DNA from: Cryptomeria japonica | Taxonomy: Eukaryota; Streptophyta; Pinopsida; Cupressales; Cupressaceae | Direction of reading: 5' to 3' | Assembly: GCF_030272615.1 (NCBI RefSeq) | Contig: NC_081406.1 | Location: 192,269,891 to 192,333,890, forward strand | Length of the DNA stretch: 64,000 bases | Shown here: piece by piece, positions 1-12,779 of the stretch | How positions within the stretch are numbered: position 1 is the first letter of the stretch | Layout: each line of letters opens with the position of its first letter | Program-made: the position numbers and the translations under genes | The notes under the pieces: generated by a model | What the model was told of the DNA's origin: nothing | Seen by the model: the letters and a program-made list of their open reading frames with translations, nothing else | Databases searched by the model: none

Positions 1-2732
1 TACATATCATTCATTTTCAGATTTCTTTAGATCCATATTGCATTTGTGATTTGAAGAACTTACATTATGTTCATTTAGGGTTTTTACTCCAAACATAGGG
101 TAGAACTCTAGTTTTGCATTTTTAGCTCATAGGAATCTTACAAACACATGAGATTCTAGGGCACACACACTTTTCAATACTTTATTGCCTATTTGTGGAG
201 GTGAAAATCACCAAAACAAGTTGTTTGAATAAGGCAAAATCCTATATAGCCGCCTACACACCATTTTTCAGATCACAGGTGTAGTTACAAGTTTCCGTTG
301 GAGTTGCAAGTTTTTGGGAAGTCTTAGTCAACAAGTGCATATCCAGATCCAGAATCAAGATCCAGACCTTTGGGACTGAAGAACCCAATGCCTTGGGCCT
401 TCATAGTTGTGTGCAAAATTTGTTAGTTCAGATGCAGAAGGATTCAAGTTGTAGAATCCCATTTTTTGTCTGAGTTCAATAATAGGGACTAGAGCGCCCA
501 ACACCCTAGTACTGCTCAATCAGGCTTAGATTTAAGTGATAGGTACATATCATAATTCCCTCATCATCTCTATACTCTATATCTCATTTTTAGTTCTATA
601 TTTTTCTGTTATTTGTTGTTATCTTAGTTGTTCTCATACTTTCACTAGCTTAGTTTGTTTGTATCCTACATTTGACTCATTTCCCTTTAATATTACCAAA
701 GGAATAGAAACCCTAAAATTATTCCTTGACTCCCTTTCATAAGAGAAAGTCAAAGTGAATCACTTCCTTAGGATCTTTCATATTCCATTGTGTGAATAAG
801 AGTGAGATTAGGTCTTAGCTTATGCGATTCCATTTTCACCCTACACAGGTTCCTTGCCTTTGGTACTTGGTTGTAGATTTGTTTGAAATTTAGTTTTACA
901 TGTGATTTGGTGTTTTAGTCTTGAGATCTACAAGTTATATTCTTGGTTTTCTCAATTATGTAGGGTATTAATGTGATGATGAGTTTTCATGTTTAATTGT
1001 TTTTAAATCTTCAAGTTATGCAGTTTGTAGATTAACTATCTATTGGTTTTAATGAGATGAATTGAATGTGGACTATCTATATCGACACAATTAATTCAAT
1101 GTTGATGCAAAATTTGTGTGCAGCCTTGTTTGTGGTAATTTGTGCATTAATACGTTGCATTCATATGAGAGCATGCATGGTAGTTAGTGTCTAGTTAATT
1201 ATGGGGATTTGTAGCATGATGGCTTATCACAATGTCATGAAAGGTTCGTTATACATTTTAGTGAGAGATTTTGATAGTGATGGGTTGGTGGTGTGGGATT
1301 GATTTTTGATGTTTTTGTGGTAGTTGTATCTTTAGTCGGGAGATGGTTATCATGATTCCATGTGTATCCTAGTATCACATTTCAATGGGAGCCTTTAGTG
1401 ATGATATCGATTCATTAGATCTAATGGATGATATTTTTTAGTGGTTATTGGTGTCATGGAAAAGTTGTTGGATCAAGTTTCTATAGTGAGAGTTCTTTTA
1501 CACGTTCAAATTCATTGATAAGAGATGATTATTTTCATGTGATTGGAGATGTTGACATCTTGGTCATCCATGGAATCTAGAAGTCTTTGGCTGAGATGTT
1601 GTTTATGAAATTTTTTATAGGTGATACTTGGTATAGAGTATGTTGCTATTATGTCATGATGTACTCTTGATTCTATATTAGATTTTTAGCATTATACAGT
1701 TTCTCTAGAGACCAAGATATGTTCTTAGAGCATGTGATCTCCTAGGAGATGTTAGATCATGATGTCATAAAAGAGTTCTTGATTCCATGGTTGGAAATTT
1801 GACATTAGTCTTGGTAGTTCTCTTGGTGAGTACAGTGGTCATGTGCTTGGGAGATTTATGGTAGTGATGTGTTTCATTCAAACCTTAGCACAGATTGATT
1901 AGTTTCATGTGCTCATGGATACTCAGAGACTTGGTTGAGGTTGAAGTTCTCTTATGTTTAAAGACATTTTTGAGATAGTTACTCCTTGATGAGGTTTCAA
2001 CAAGAAGGCCGATGAGTCTTCACTTGAATATGGAAATGAGTTCTTGATGGACATATAGAGTCCAAATTGTTCTTAGAGTGATTCGTGATGACTTGGTTAT
2101 CTTGGATGAGAAATATTATTCACCACTCTTGGTTTACTCGATGGATAACTCATATGAGAGGTGTCTCTCCTCATTTTTAGATTCATTATGTTTTATGCTT
2201 AGTATTCTCATAGATATGGATCTTGAGATATTGCTAATTAGTTATATAGGGTTCATTTGAGGAGTGTATGACATACTTATCTCCTTGAGCATATGATTTC
2301 ATTTATGATATCATTTTATTGATGAGGAGTTTATGAGATTCTATTGGGTTGATTTTTTGTTTGGGGAATGGATTTGAGTTTTATCTTCTTTGGTTAGAGA
2401 GGATTACATCCATATTGGTGTTATGAGGTACACATGTTTTTATGATCTTAGATATTGAATGGTTGGTTGTTGTTGAGTCTTTTCATTTGGGGATGTGAAG
2501 GAGATATTACTTGACACAACATAGCACTTAGAGTTGTGTGTAGAAGGACAAGATACATTCTTTGATTTGCAATTTCTCTCTTTGGTTTTACTTTTCTTCC
2601 TATATGTTTGTATTCACATCATATTAGGTTTGAGGTTTTTGTGTAGCTATGGTGATCACTATGTTTGTGGTCATGTGTTGTTCATTATTATTTGGTGAAA
2701 ACATGGGCATTCCTTGATTTCTTTCTTTTGTT
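1..2732. other. Unannotated T/G-rich sequence
   Basis: No gene or known repeat was recognised. The plus strand is rich in T and G from about 900 to 2700, and ORFs are short and of random character. The first 850 bases have the look of a retroelement leader or LTR, but no second copy lies in the window to prove it. Positions 2733-2737 (GAGTG) are the left target duplication of element G1, so this stretch is the DNA into which G1 inserted. It continues at 15846. Confidence 0.5.
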
Positions 2733-2737
2733 GAGTG

Positions 2738-3938
2738 TGTAACATCATAAATTGCACCTTGTGAAATTCCACGTCACATAAGAGCCTCTACTTTAAGACA
2801 AACTAGAGATATTCCTTGGATTACATCTATTTGCTTGCTTGGTCTACCTTGTCATCCCTTTTTTCCTCTTTCTTGATTTTGTTGACTGGCTTACTCAGGG
2901 ACACTTGCACACTATAGAGATGCTTGTGTGCCACACTATCATCGCACAAAAATATAGTCCAAAGGTGGTCATTGGTGTGTTACACCTACTATTTTTGGCA
3001 GTGCAACACCTCCTTTTGCATCCATCGACATTGAGATTCCCTTCCAGGTTGTTTATCTTGTCTTTTTTACTTCATTCAGTCTCTCTAATTTCTTTGATCG
3101 TTCTGGGAAACTTCTTCTTGGCTCTGTCTTGATCATTTTGGCTCTCTATCACTAGTTTAATTGCACTCATTCGTTACTCTTATCCACCATTGTTGCAACT
3201 TCATTTATATGAGAGTTTTGTGCTCATCTTCTCTCCAACAAGCCTCTCACTTTTTTGGTGTTGGAGGGGAGTTTCTTCTTATTCTTTTGTTGCATCTTAC
3301 ATTACCATAAATCTTCAATAGCATATCAATCATATTGTTCCTTTCATTGCATATATCTTATCATTTTTATCTTTTATCTATCTTGGTTGTCTGTGAAGAT
3401 GGAAACAAAACTAGGGGTTTGATTGTGGTAGACCTCTTAAACATAGTCCATATGTCTTGTCTTTTTGTTTTATGTGCAGATTTGTTGAAGGAGAGTTGTG
3501 CTTACTAGAAGCTTGATTTTTTGGACTTCTATGATTTTTCCCTTTAATCTCTTCTTTTATCCTCTTGAGTGCTATTTATTTTATTTATCGTTATTTTGTA
3601 CTTGTTATAATATTCAAAATTTTAAAAACTTGAAATTGTTCCACTTTTGTATTTTCTAGTATGGTCTCCATACTCTATCCGTATAGGACACTCACATGTG
3701 TTCTAGACAGAGAACTTGCAAAGGTCACCAAATGTTCCATGTTACTTGTTCTTTCAGGTCTTGTGGTCAAAACATTTTTATTTGTTAGTACAAGACAAAT
3801 TTGTGCTTTGTACTAATCCCAGTGAGTTGACTTAGAGGTCTATAGAATTGAATGATTTTCTTAGAGTGGAGAGGAAGATTAGTGAGTCCTCAAGAGTTTT
3901 AGCCACATTTCATAGTGGTTCACTTTTCCCACTCTACA
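2738..3938 (+). repeat. G1 5' LTR
   Basis: Direct repeat of about 1.2 kb, beginning TGTAACATC and ending CTACA. It aligns over its whole length with 14649-15845, with many substitutions, which indicates an old insertion. The boundaries are fixed by the GAGTG target duplication. Confidence 0.82.
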
Positions 3939-4074
3939 TTTTGGTAAACCCGATGCACAAAGTTTGCCTCTTGTGTGGTTGTTTGTCTTAAAAATTGGTA
4001 AGACTTTTTCTTTATCAAAACAAACTAGTGCTTTTGTTGGGTTCCTCTTTTAGAACTATTGAAATTTGTAAGGC

Positions 4075-5986
4075 TTGTCTATGAGATTTATGACCAAGAC
4101 TACCTCTAGGGTTTTTGTGAGGAGAAATTATAGATCAAGTATCTTGCCAAACCATTATAGTCCTACAAGACTAGGTCTAATGTTCCCAATAGCTACAAAT
4201 CCTAATGATCCTTTTGCTTCCTATCCCTTGCCTAAGAATATTATTACAAAAGTCTCTTCTACATCTAGCTCACAAAATAACACTCCAAGCAATATTCCTC
4301 TAGGGTCTCCTCTAGCTATTGATCATGAATTTTCTGTTATGATCTCATTTTACTAGATTCAATCTTTAGAGAAAAATCTAAGGGACTTCAAGGGGTTCCT
4401 TGATCGAGAAGGTACTCTTCCTAAGGTTAGTTCTATTATTCATAATCTAAGAGACATTCTTATCTCACATAGTAAAGGCTTGGATGTGTTGAGAGAATTA
4501 TCCATGATTGTCAGATCTCATGTTTCTCTTGTTGAGGCTTAACACCCAAGACAATCAGTTCGATGCCACTGGCCCTCAAGTTGGTGTCGCTATTCCTAAA
4601 GTGTCAGTAAACATGGTGGATTATAGACCTACTATTGATCCTCTATTTGGTGACACTATTCTTATTATCAATGTTTCTTAGAATCCCTTGGGGCACACTA
4701 ACATGGCCACTAGCCCCACTATTGTGACTTCCACTATTTAGGTTGTCTTCGCTAGCATTGGTGTGGATGTTGGTACTAGCCCTGGTCCCATAGGTGGTTT
4801 TGGTCATTATAGATGACCTTGTTCACTTTAAGAAAAAATTGAATGAGAAGGTTATAAATTTGATCTCTTGTTGTCAGTCTATATCTACTAAAATCCCCTT
4901 TGCCCTGATGGATAGTGACTTACAAATAATGTCCATTGGAAACTTGCAACCATCACCGAGGGAGAAGCTCTCTCTTAATCAATATTTAAACTTTACCAAT
5001 ATTTTCTCTACACTCACTGATTATCAACATATACTAACTTAGTTTGAAGATACTTCTTTGAACTCTCATGCTAATGTCTTTGGGGGCATGTCATCCTTAG
5101 GAGGGTCTAGAAAGAATAAGGTTGTGACAAATGTACTTACCATGCCTTAGGAAACTGAGAGATCTACATAGGAACCACAATGAATTTTGGTCTTTACAAA
5201 AATATTTGATTCCTATATGAGCATATTGAAAAAGTTTTAAAGGACAATCCCATGACTATTCTTGAGATTAGATTATTACCCAACAACAAAACATACCCCT
5301 GTTGGTATGATGGATCTAAATTCTGTCAATATTACCATGTACTTTCTCATGACATTGAGTTTTGTATGCATCTACAATACATAGTTGAGGACCATATAGA
5401 TAGTGGTGATATTCGGGTTGATGATCAGAAATAGAAATCTAATAAATCTATTGATAAGGTGAATATTGAGCTTCAGATCTATACTGATCCTTTTCCACCA
5501 AGTAGTGGCCCTTATATCAACATGGTCACTATCACTCCAATCTTGCCCCCTAACTAGAGGATGAAGTCTTATGATATATCTTTCACACTTTTGGATGCTC
5601 CTTATTGTGCAGAGCTTTCTCCTTTGTACATCCTCATGAAGATAAATGGTCACACTATTACAAGTGTGATGGTTGACCCTTCATGCAAAGTCAATGTTAT
5701 CATAGAGGAGGCTTTTTTTATTAATAGCCTCTATAGAGTGAGGTATGATGAGTGTCATGTCACTATTCAAACACATGATAAGCTATTTTTTCCTTCTTTG
5801 GGTTGCACCACATTGAAGGTCCTCAAGGAACCCAAGGTGATATTAAGCACTTTCATTGTTATTCCTGAGTTAGAGTTATTTTGTGTCAAGCTCGGTATCC
5901 CTTGGTTAATCACCATGGATGCAATCCCCTTGGTTTTTCATATGTGTTTGAAATTTTCTCACGAGGGTATAGTGCATGTTTTCTAG
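4075..5986 (+). pseudogene. G1 gag-protease remnant
   Basis: Broken coding region with several stops and frame changes. Residues encoded at about 5310-5430 contain a CxxYHxxxHxxxxC-like cluster followed by a stretch like the plant Ty3/Gypsy gag motif 'dLIDsGdI'. At 5561-5986 a 141-codon open stretch resembles a retroviral-type aspartic protease: a beta-rich segment with V-D-P-S where the active site D-S/T-G is expected, and near its end L-G-I-P-W, like the LGxPW motif of Gypsy proteases. The catalytic triplet is DPS, so even the undamaged reading would probably be inactive. The region upstream (4075-5160) is Ser/Thr-rich and only loosely gag-like. The assignment rests on motif recall, not on a database search. 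Confidence 0.6.
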
Positions 5987-7686
5987 GATACTAGATACCA
6001 GCCACTAGTGACCCATGGGGGCTTTTCATTGGATCATTTTTGGCCTACTCCAATTGAGCCTATGCTTCCCCATGGTGACTTTTTATATAAAGATTATTAT
6101 AAATATAAGATGAGGGAGTTGACACCTAATTTTGTTTAGCCCATTGTTTCTTTACCTCCTCCTACATCAATTTTTGCTCCTCCTTCCTTATTTGCTGCTA
6201 TACTCTAGTGGGTTGTGTTTTCTACCCCTTCTTTATTAGGGGCTAAGGATAAACATGTTCCTCAGGGTAGACTTCCCCATTCATAACGGACTATGTAGCC
6301 TCTAGTGGTGTCTTCTATTCATGTGTTTACACCTAGCATAGACAAGGGAGCAACACCTGCAATACCAATGTCTAAGGGTCATCGTCCCTTCAAGCTCCTG
6401 ATACTTGTTAACATACCTTGTGATGCTCGATACAGTAAGGGAAGGAATTAAATTTGATCCCATCCTTCACCTTTGTCTCTTGTCTCTCATCCTCTAAGGG
6501 CACTCCTTGTTCCTCTGACTTCTCCTAGATAAAAATGGGGAAGGGTGTCCATGGATGAGCTTGCTACAACAACACCTCCCTCCTCATTGGTTGGGATTTC
6601 TTCTTTGTCAAAAATGGAATTGATGATCCCTCCTATGGAGAATGATGTTTTTTGACTCTCTCAGACTTATCTTCCTATTCCCCATTTACATTAGAACTAT
6701 ATTGTGTATAAGCATAAGCATCATCAATGGGTGATGGTCTAGATATGTGAGGCGACTTTGAGAGTAGAAGATAAGTCATTAGTGTCTACTCCTATTCATG
6801 CTCTATCTATGCCTACATCTACTCTCATTTCTCCTACTATTATCTCTACATCCACATCTACTCCATCCTTTATTTGGTTACCAATTGCTTCAAGGACAGT
6901 TGATGAGCCTCACCCTAAATGATTACAGGTTTTCATTGCTCTCTGTAGATCTGACTCTCATCACCTCCTTGCTTGATATCCCTATGTTCTCTCAGCCCAT
7001 TGACATATTGCATACATAGGTTATGTCCAATGTAATTTTGTCTAATACTTTTCCTTTACATCTACATTTCCATCATAGTTTTCTCAGGGTACTCAGACCT
7101 GCTACGGTTGATAAGAGGCTTTCACCTCCATAGTAGCCTAAGCAAAAGTTTGAGTAAAGCCCTGTTCCAGAGTTTTATCATTGGAAATTGGTTGTGAAAA
7201 ATTCTTTGTCTATTTCTATGCCTGCTTCTATGTGTGTTATTGAGGAGGCTCTACCTTGTCCAGAGTTTGTCTCTGCACCTCTTTTAAATATCGATAGTGA
7301 GGCTCCTATTTTTTTGCTTCAGGTTGAGTCACCTGCCTCTTTTGTGAAGGGGCATATGTTTGAATCTTTAGAGGAAATCTCAATGTTGTCTATGATATTC
7401 ATGTGGTCATTGACTCTTGCCTCTCAGGATCTACTGGATGAGAATGTCAAGGCTACATCATCCTTGCCTCTTGCTGCTAGTGAGATTCCCAATACTGCCC
7501 TCATGATTGTTCCTCTTTGGGCTCATCCTCCCTCCCCTTATGATCATGATGATTTGAAGGTGGAGTATAGTTAGGATAGTACTCTTCTTATCTTATAGAT
7601 TAGAGCATGCTTATTTGTGTTCCCATGTTCTTATCTTTATATGTTTGTTCTCCCTAAAGGAACCAAGTTACTTTGTAGGTAATTTA
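5987..7686 (+). pseudogene. G1 Pro/Ser/Thr-rich coding remnant downstream of protease
   Basis: Where a Gypsy element should have reverse transcriptase, this stretch translates to discontinuous Pro/Ser/Thr/Leu-rich peptides, the longest at 7188-7574 (128 codons, Glu- and Pro-rich, ending in an acidic tail). No catalytic motif was found. It may be a lineage-specific insert or an accessory region that lost its frame. Positions 7655-7686 belong to a short tandem repeat that resumes after the C1 insertion (13546 onward). Confidence 0.4.
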
Positions 7687-8583
7687 TGTAAGGAAGCTAA
7701 GTATCATAACAACTTCCTACACTAACCTTGAGAGGAGGGTAATGAATTTTTTTTAACAGATCATTATAACAGTTACATAAACTTAACACAAATAAACATA
7801 AATAGCATGTATACCACAACACAATGATTTACATGGGGAAACCCCTTTTGGGAGAAAACCCCACACTCCAAAAGCCACCCAATATATTATTTAAGAATCA
7901 ATAACATATTACAATATACTTGTAGAGTAATCTTATCATAGGAGTATCACCAACCAAAGATTCACAGGTAACTCAATAGCCATAAAACTCTTACACTCAA
8001 CCTCTATCTCATGCACCTCATATTTAGGAGATACAATACATGAAACCGTCAAACGGTATTACAAAACCATGGGCTAAAACCACCCAATAAAGTGGAACCG
8101 ACCTTATCTCCAATATATATGCCCTATGATGTGTTAAAACTTACATCAACATGTGTTCTACCCTTTTACAACTCATTTATGTGTCCAATGCATTTTTTAT
8201 ATTTCCTATTTTAGCTAACCAACCTTCCGGAGGCCATAACTTGTGAACCAAGTGTTCTATTCATGAACCCTTTGAAGCACCGAAAATCTTGTGAAGTTCT
8301 ATATCACCTCGTAAACTGCTATGCTACTTACACCCACTTTTCAGGATTTTTTGGAGCCTCTAAATTCCTCAAAATTAAATTTAAACCTTTCATCACAACC
8401 TTCAAAAAAAAAAATTAATATCTTCAAATTTAGTAATGATATTGCAACAAAAAATTGTTGGCATGCTTATCTAGCCAATCTGAAGCTTTGGGAAAAATTT
8501 AGAACCAATTCATGCCCAAATGAAAAATTACTATAAATAGTAACCTTATGTAAATGCAAGGTTTAGACACCATTTTCCCAACA
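7687..8583 (-). repeat. C1 3' LTR
   Basis: Begins TGTAAGGAAG and ends CCCAACA on the plus strand. It matches 12780-13545 and has about 100 bases near its left end (7740-7845) that are missing from the other copy. Confidence 0.82.
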
Positions 8584-8669
8584 TTCTCCCACTTGTCGAA
8601 CGCCTTGCAAGAGCAAAGGGAGTATCCACACGATAAATTAATTGCTAGGGGCCATGAGGCCCATAGACT

Positions 8670-9345
8670 TCAAACACCAAAACAAAACTTCTTTGTGCTC
8701 ACAACCTTAGTTAAAGAATCTATAACATTCATCAAAGCCTTTACCTTAACCAACTTCACCTTTCCATCTTCAACCATATCTCTGACAAAATGATATTGAA
8801 CATCAATCTTCTTGATTTGGGCATGAAATGTCAGGTTCTTAGTTGGGTAGATCACAATTTATTTCTCACAATAAATTGTCACTACACTTTATTTTATTCC
8901 AATATCTAAACATAGTCTTTTAAGCCAAATGGTTTCTTTACAAGCATGAGTAGTTTCCATATACTCTTCTTCTGTAGTGAAAAAATAAAACACAACCTGT
9001 TGCTTACTCATCCAACTAATTGCACCACCAAATAAAGTAAACACATAAGCACTGGTGGATCTTCTTCTATCAATAACACCTGCCCAGTCTGAATCCATAT
9101 AACCATGAATATCAAGGGAAATAATGTATCCTACCAAAATTTCCATGATAACACAAAGAATACTATGAGGTACCCTTCAAATATATGAAGAATCTTTTAA
9201 CTACATCCCAAAGAACCCTACCAGGATTAGACATATATCTGGAAATAACTCCCACTACTTGGGCAATGTCTAGTCTAGTACATACCATAGCATACATCAA
9301 ACTTCCAACTGCACTCTGGTAAGGCATTCTACTCATGTCTTCCAT
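8670..9345 (-). pseudogene. C1 RNase H and RT-connection remnant
   Basis: Three fragments in different frames, read right to left. At 9163-9345 is the conserved 'YQSAVGSLMYAM...R.DI' connection region of Copia pol. At 8889-9146 is the RNase H core with Y-M-D-S-D-W-A-G and T-E-E-E-Y at the catalytic positions. At 8670-8855 is the C-terminal 'VxYHFVRDMVEDGKV' part. Frameshifts and stops separate them. The order and motifs are those of Copia RNase H. Confidence 0.82.
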
Positions 9346-10158
9346 CTCTCATGGAGATGTAGGACAATATGAAATAGATAATTTTGTTCCAACTATAAAA
9401 GGAACACAATGGTCTAAAATCTAGCATTTTGAATCTCTATAAAACTGAATTCACATACTTACTTTGGCCTAGCCATAGATTTTTGTTCACTCTATCTCTT
9501 CTGATCTCTATCCCAAGAATGTGTTTTGCTGCACCAAGATATTTAATTTTAAATTTAGCACCTAGTTGAGACTTTAGTTATGAAATCATGCCTTTCCCTT
9601 TACGATTGCATAACATATCATCCACATATAATGTAGTGTACAAGAAATGATCACCATCAGAATTATAATAAACACAGTGATATGATTTAGAACACTCAAA
9701 TCCCAAACTGAACAAATATGTATCAATTTACGGTACCACATCCTAAGACTCTATTTGAGGCCATACAAATATTTCTTTAATTTACAAACCAAATTACTTT
9801 TACCTTTTACCACATAGTGCTCTGGTTGTGTCATATAAATATCCTCCTCCAAATCACCATGAATAAAAGCAGTTTTCACATCCATTTGCTCAACCTCTAA
9901 ATCATAAGAAATGGAAATAGAAAGAAAAAATCTAATGGATGCCATTTTTGCAACAAGAGAAAATATCTCACCATAATCAACACCCTCAACTTGAGAGTAG
10001 CCTTTCACAACCAACCTTTCTATATACTTCTCATTACCTCCATCTGAACCGATATTTTTCTTGAACACCCATTTACAACCAACAAGTTTTTGTCCTTCAA
10101 GAAATGGTACAAGATCCCTTGTATCATTCTTTTTCAAAGCTATCATTTCTTCTTCCAT
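9346..10158 (-). pseudogene. C1 reverse transcriptase remnant
   Basis: Positions 9751-10158 encode 135 residues of the Copia-type reverse transcriptase N-terminal half. They include the 'GCKWVFKKN' start, 'VVKGYSQVEGVDY', 'QMDVKTAFIHGDLEEDIYM' and 'LYGLK' motifs in family order. The remainder, 9346-9750, continues the domain but is broken by stops and frame changes, and the catalytic YVDD region is not readable in one frame. The closest remembered relatives are Tnt1-type elements. Confidence 0.85.
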
Positions 10159-10599
10159 AGAAATATTCTAGGATTCTGCATCATTCATACCTAATGCCTC
10201 TTGTACAGAGCTAGGTTCATCCATATTAGTATTCAAAGCAAAAATACATCTCCAATGATCAGGTGAATACCTTTAAAGTGGTTGTCTATGTCTTGTAGAC
10301 CTTCAAACAAGCTGAGTTGGAGCTTCTTCTTCCTCTTTCAAAGATTTAAAGCTAGATGAGCTCTCCTCAACTTCTTGCCTATCTAGGGGTCTCAATTCAA
10401 CTCTTTCAGGTGTATAAAAGGGAATTGAATCACATCTTCCTATTTAGTCTGTTTTGGCTACAATGTAATAGAAGGGGATTTAATTTCTCTAAAAATAACA
10501 CTTCTACTATGTATTACCTTTTGTACATATAGGGTCCCAAATCTTGTATCATTTCACACCATAACTATATCTGATAAAGATACATTTTATAGCCTTATT

Positions 10600-11870
10600 C
10601 TCCAACTTTATTCACTTTTCCTTTGGCATATGTGCATATACCTCATAACCAAAAAATCTAAGATGTCTCAATGAAGGCTTGTGACTTGACCATGCTTCTA
10701 TAGGTGTTTTATCAACAAGGGATAATGTAGGAGACCTGTTAATAAGGTAGCAAGTAGTGGCAACATCTTTAGCCCAATTTTTTTTGTTCTAGGCCAATAC
10801 CACTCAACATACTCCTAGCTTTCTCCATCAGTGTCCTGTTCATTCTTTCTACAACTCCATTCTGTTGTGGAGAGTACATAGTTGTCTTTTATCTATTAAT
10901 GCCACAATCTTTATAGAATATAACAAAATCATTAGAGAAAAATTCACCACAATTATCAGTCTTCAAATATTTAATTTTCTTTCCAGTCTGCAACTCAATG
11001 ATTCCTTTAAATTCTTTAAAATGACTGAAAACTTGAAATTTACTCTTTAGAAAGTATACCCATGTCCTTCTACTAAAATCATCAATAAATGAAACATAAT
11101 ATGTGAATTTTTGAATGGAAAGGACATTTACAGGACCAAACATATCAAAATGAATAAGATCCAAAGCACTACAAGATTTATGAGAACTAGAGTAAAACAA
11201 ATGCAATTTTGTTTTCCATAAATGCAATGCTCACAAAAATGAAAGTCAAGATTACAATAATTCAAACCTTCAACAAGGTTTTTATTTTCCAAGGTCCTTA
11301 GACCATTTTCTCCAATGTGGCCAAGCTTCTGGTGCCATAACATAGTCTTCTCTGCTAGTAAATTTTCTTTAGAAGAAAGAGCACCCTTAGGTACCCAAAA
11401 GCCATGTCCATCTGCTGAAGTTGAAACCCTCAAATCTTCCAGCAAAGTATCCACAAATTTACTTTTTATAGAAGTGCTATTACACTCAATAGTGTATGCC
11501 TCTACCTTATACAAAGTGCCAAATCTGACACCTTTAGCAATCATTATAGCACCCTTAACCATTTTACATCCTGCATCAGAGAAGACTACCTGCATACCCA
11601 CACCTATCAGTTTGCTCACAGATAATAAATTTTATTTTAGTCTAGGGGTATGCAACACACTTCTAATCCTTTTTATTCTACCATCAGGAAACCTAATTCA
11701 CCATGACCAACAATATCTAAATGTGAATCATCACCCAAGTACACCTTACCTCCATTAAATTCTTTATTTTCAGAAAACCAATCTCTATTGGAAGTCATAT
11801 GAAAAGATGCACCTTAGTTAATTAACCATGCATCGTTACCTGCATGAGTAGCCAAAGATACAATGAAAGC
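10600..11870 (-). pseudogene. C1 protease and integrase remnant
   Basis: Reading leftward: protease remnant near 11795-11870, with an 'ASFHMTS' signature but stop and Asn replacing the catalytic Asp-Ser. At 11128-11619 is the GAG-pre-integrase zinc-binding segment 'LWHQKLGHIGENGL' with downstream C-x2-C. At 10889-11227 is the integrase core 'FDMFGPV', 'FIDDFSRRTWVYFL' and 'LKTDNCGEF'. A short 'NGVVERMNRTLMEKARSML' match lies around 10790-10860. All are in different frames with many stops. Confidence 0.82.
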
Positions 11871-11929
11871 ATCACCATCTTCCTTATTGGACTCAAAATT
11901 GTAATCAAACTTCTTCTTTTCTTCTTTGT

Positions 11930-12656
11930 AGTCCTTATAGATGTGTCCTAATTTACCACAATTCCAATGAACGACTTTGGACTTTCCAAGAGATTTTGAT
12001 CTTTTGGATTTATTATGCTTCTCATTCTTCTTACCTTTTTCCTTAAGTCTTCCATGAATAGTTAGAACTTATTTCGAATTGATAGATACCTTCCTTCGTA
12101 TCTCTTCACCAAGAAAGGCACCCACCACATCTTCAGACTTCAAAACAACATAAGTACTACTGATAGCCCTAACAAGAGAGTCCCATGAATGAGGAAAAGA
12201 ACATAGAAAGATATGACATTTCTCCTCCTCATCCATCTTGACACCAACAAATACCAATTGAGCTACCAACATATTAAATGATTCTAGGTGGTCTGTAATA
12301 CGTCCACCACCTTCCATTATCAAGGAATATAATTTCTTCCTCAAGAAATTATAATTCAATAAATATTTTGCTTGATACATTTCACCAAGCTTAGTCCATA
12401 ACTTCTGTGTAGAGGTCTCTTCATGTACATTGATTAGAATAGAGTTTACCAAGAATAATCTGATTAGACCCATGGCTTTATGACCTGTAACATCATACTG
12501 AGTAGCCGTAGTAGGATCTGAAGGCCTTGAGACATTCACATCAGCAACATTCCACAAATCTCGATCTATTAGCAGATCCTCCATCTTTAGCTTCCACATC
12601 TCCAAATTACTTCCAAAAAATTTCTCCATCTCTGTTCTCCCTGATTAACTTGCCAT
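11930..12656 (-). pseudogene. C1 gag remnant
   Basis: The original start is probably the ATG complementary to 12654-12656, followed by an early stop; the long open part is 12069-12629 (186 codons). It matches the Copia gag (UBN2-type) fold by 'WKLKMEDLLIDRDLW', 'LFLVNSILINVHEE', 'LWTKLGEMYQAKYL', 'FLRKKLYSLIMEGG' and 'LCSFPHSWDSLV'. A CCHC knuckle follows near 11940-11980 with its first and last Cys changed. It would encode the nucleocapsid-forming protein of C1 but is no longer translatable. Confidence 0.85.
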
Positions 12657-12765
12657 CTCATAATTCATGGAATAAGATAAAAAAATATCTTCTACACAAG
12701 CTCCCACTCAAATTTGGATTAGTTCAAAAAATCCAACACCCCACAACTGAAACCAAAGGTGATTA

Positions 12766-12778
12766 GACTCTGATACCA
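12766..12778 (-). promoter_or_regulatory. C1 primer-binding site (tRNA-iMet)
   Basis: On the minus strand this reads TGGTATCAGAGTC, complementary to the 3' end of plant initiator-Met tRNA. It begins one base from the 5' LTR. It primes minus-strand DNA synthesis. Confidence 0.85.
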
Positions 12779-12779
12779 A

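Noticed and set aside
3942-3957. Assigning the G1 primer-binding site to a named tRNA
   Set aside because: TGGTAAACCCGATG does not match a tRNA 3' end I can recall with certainty; left as a candidate.
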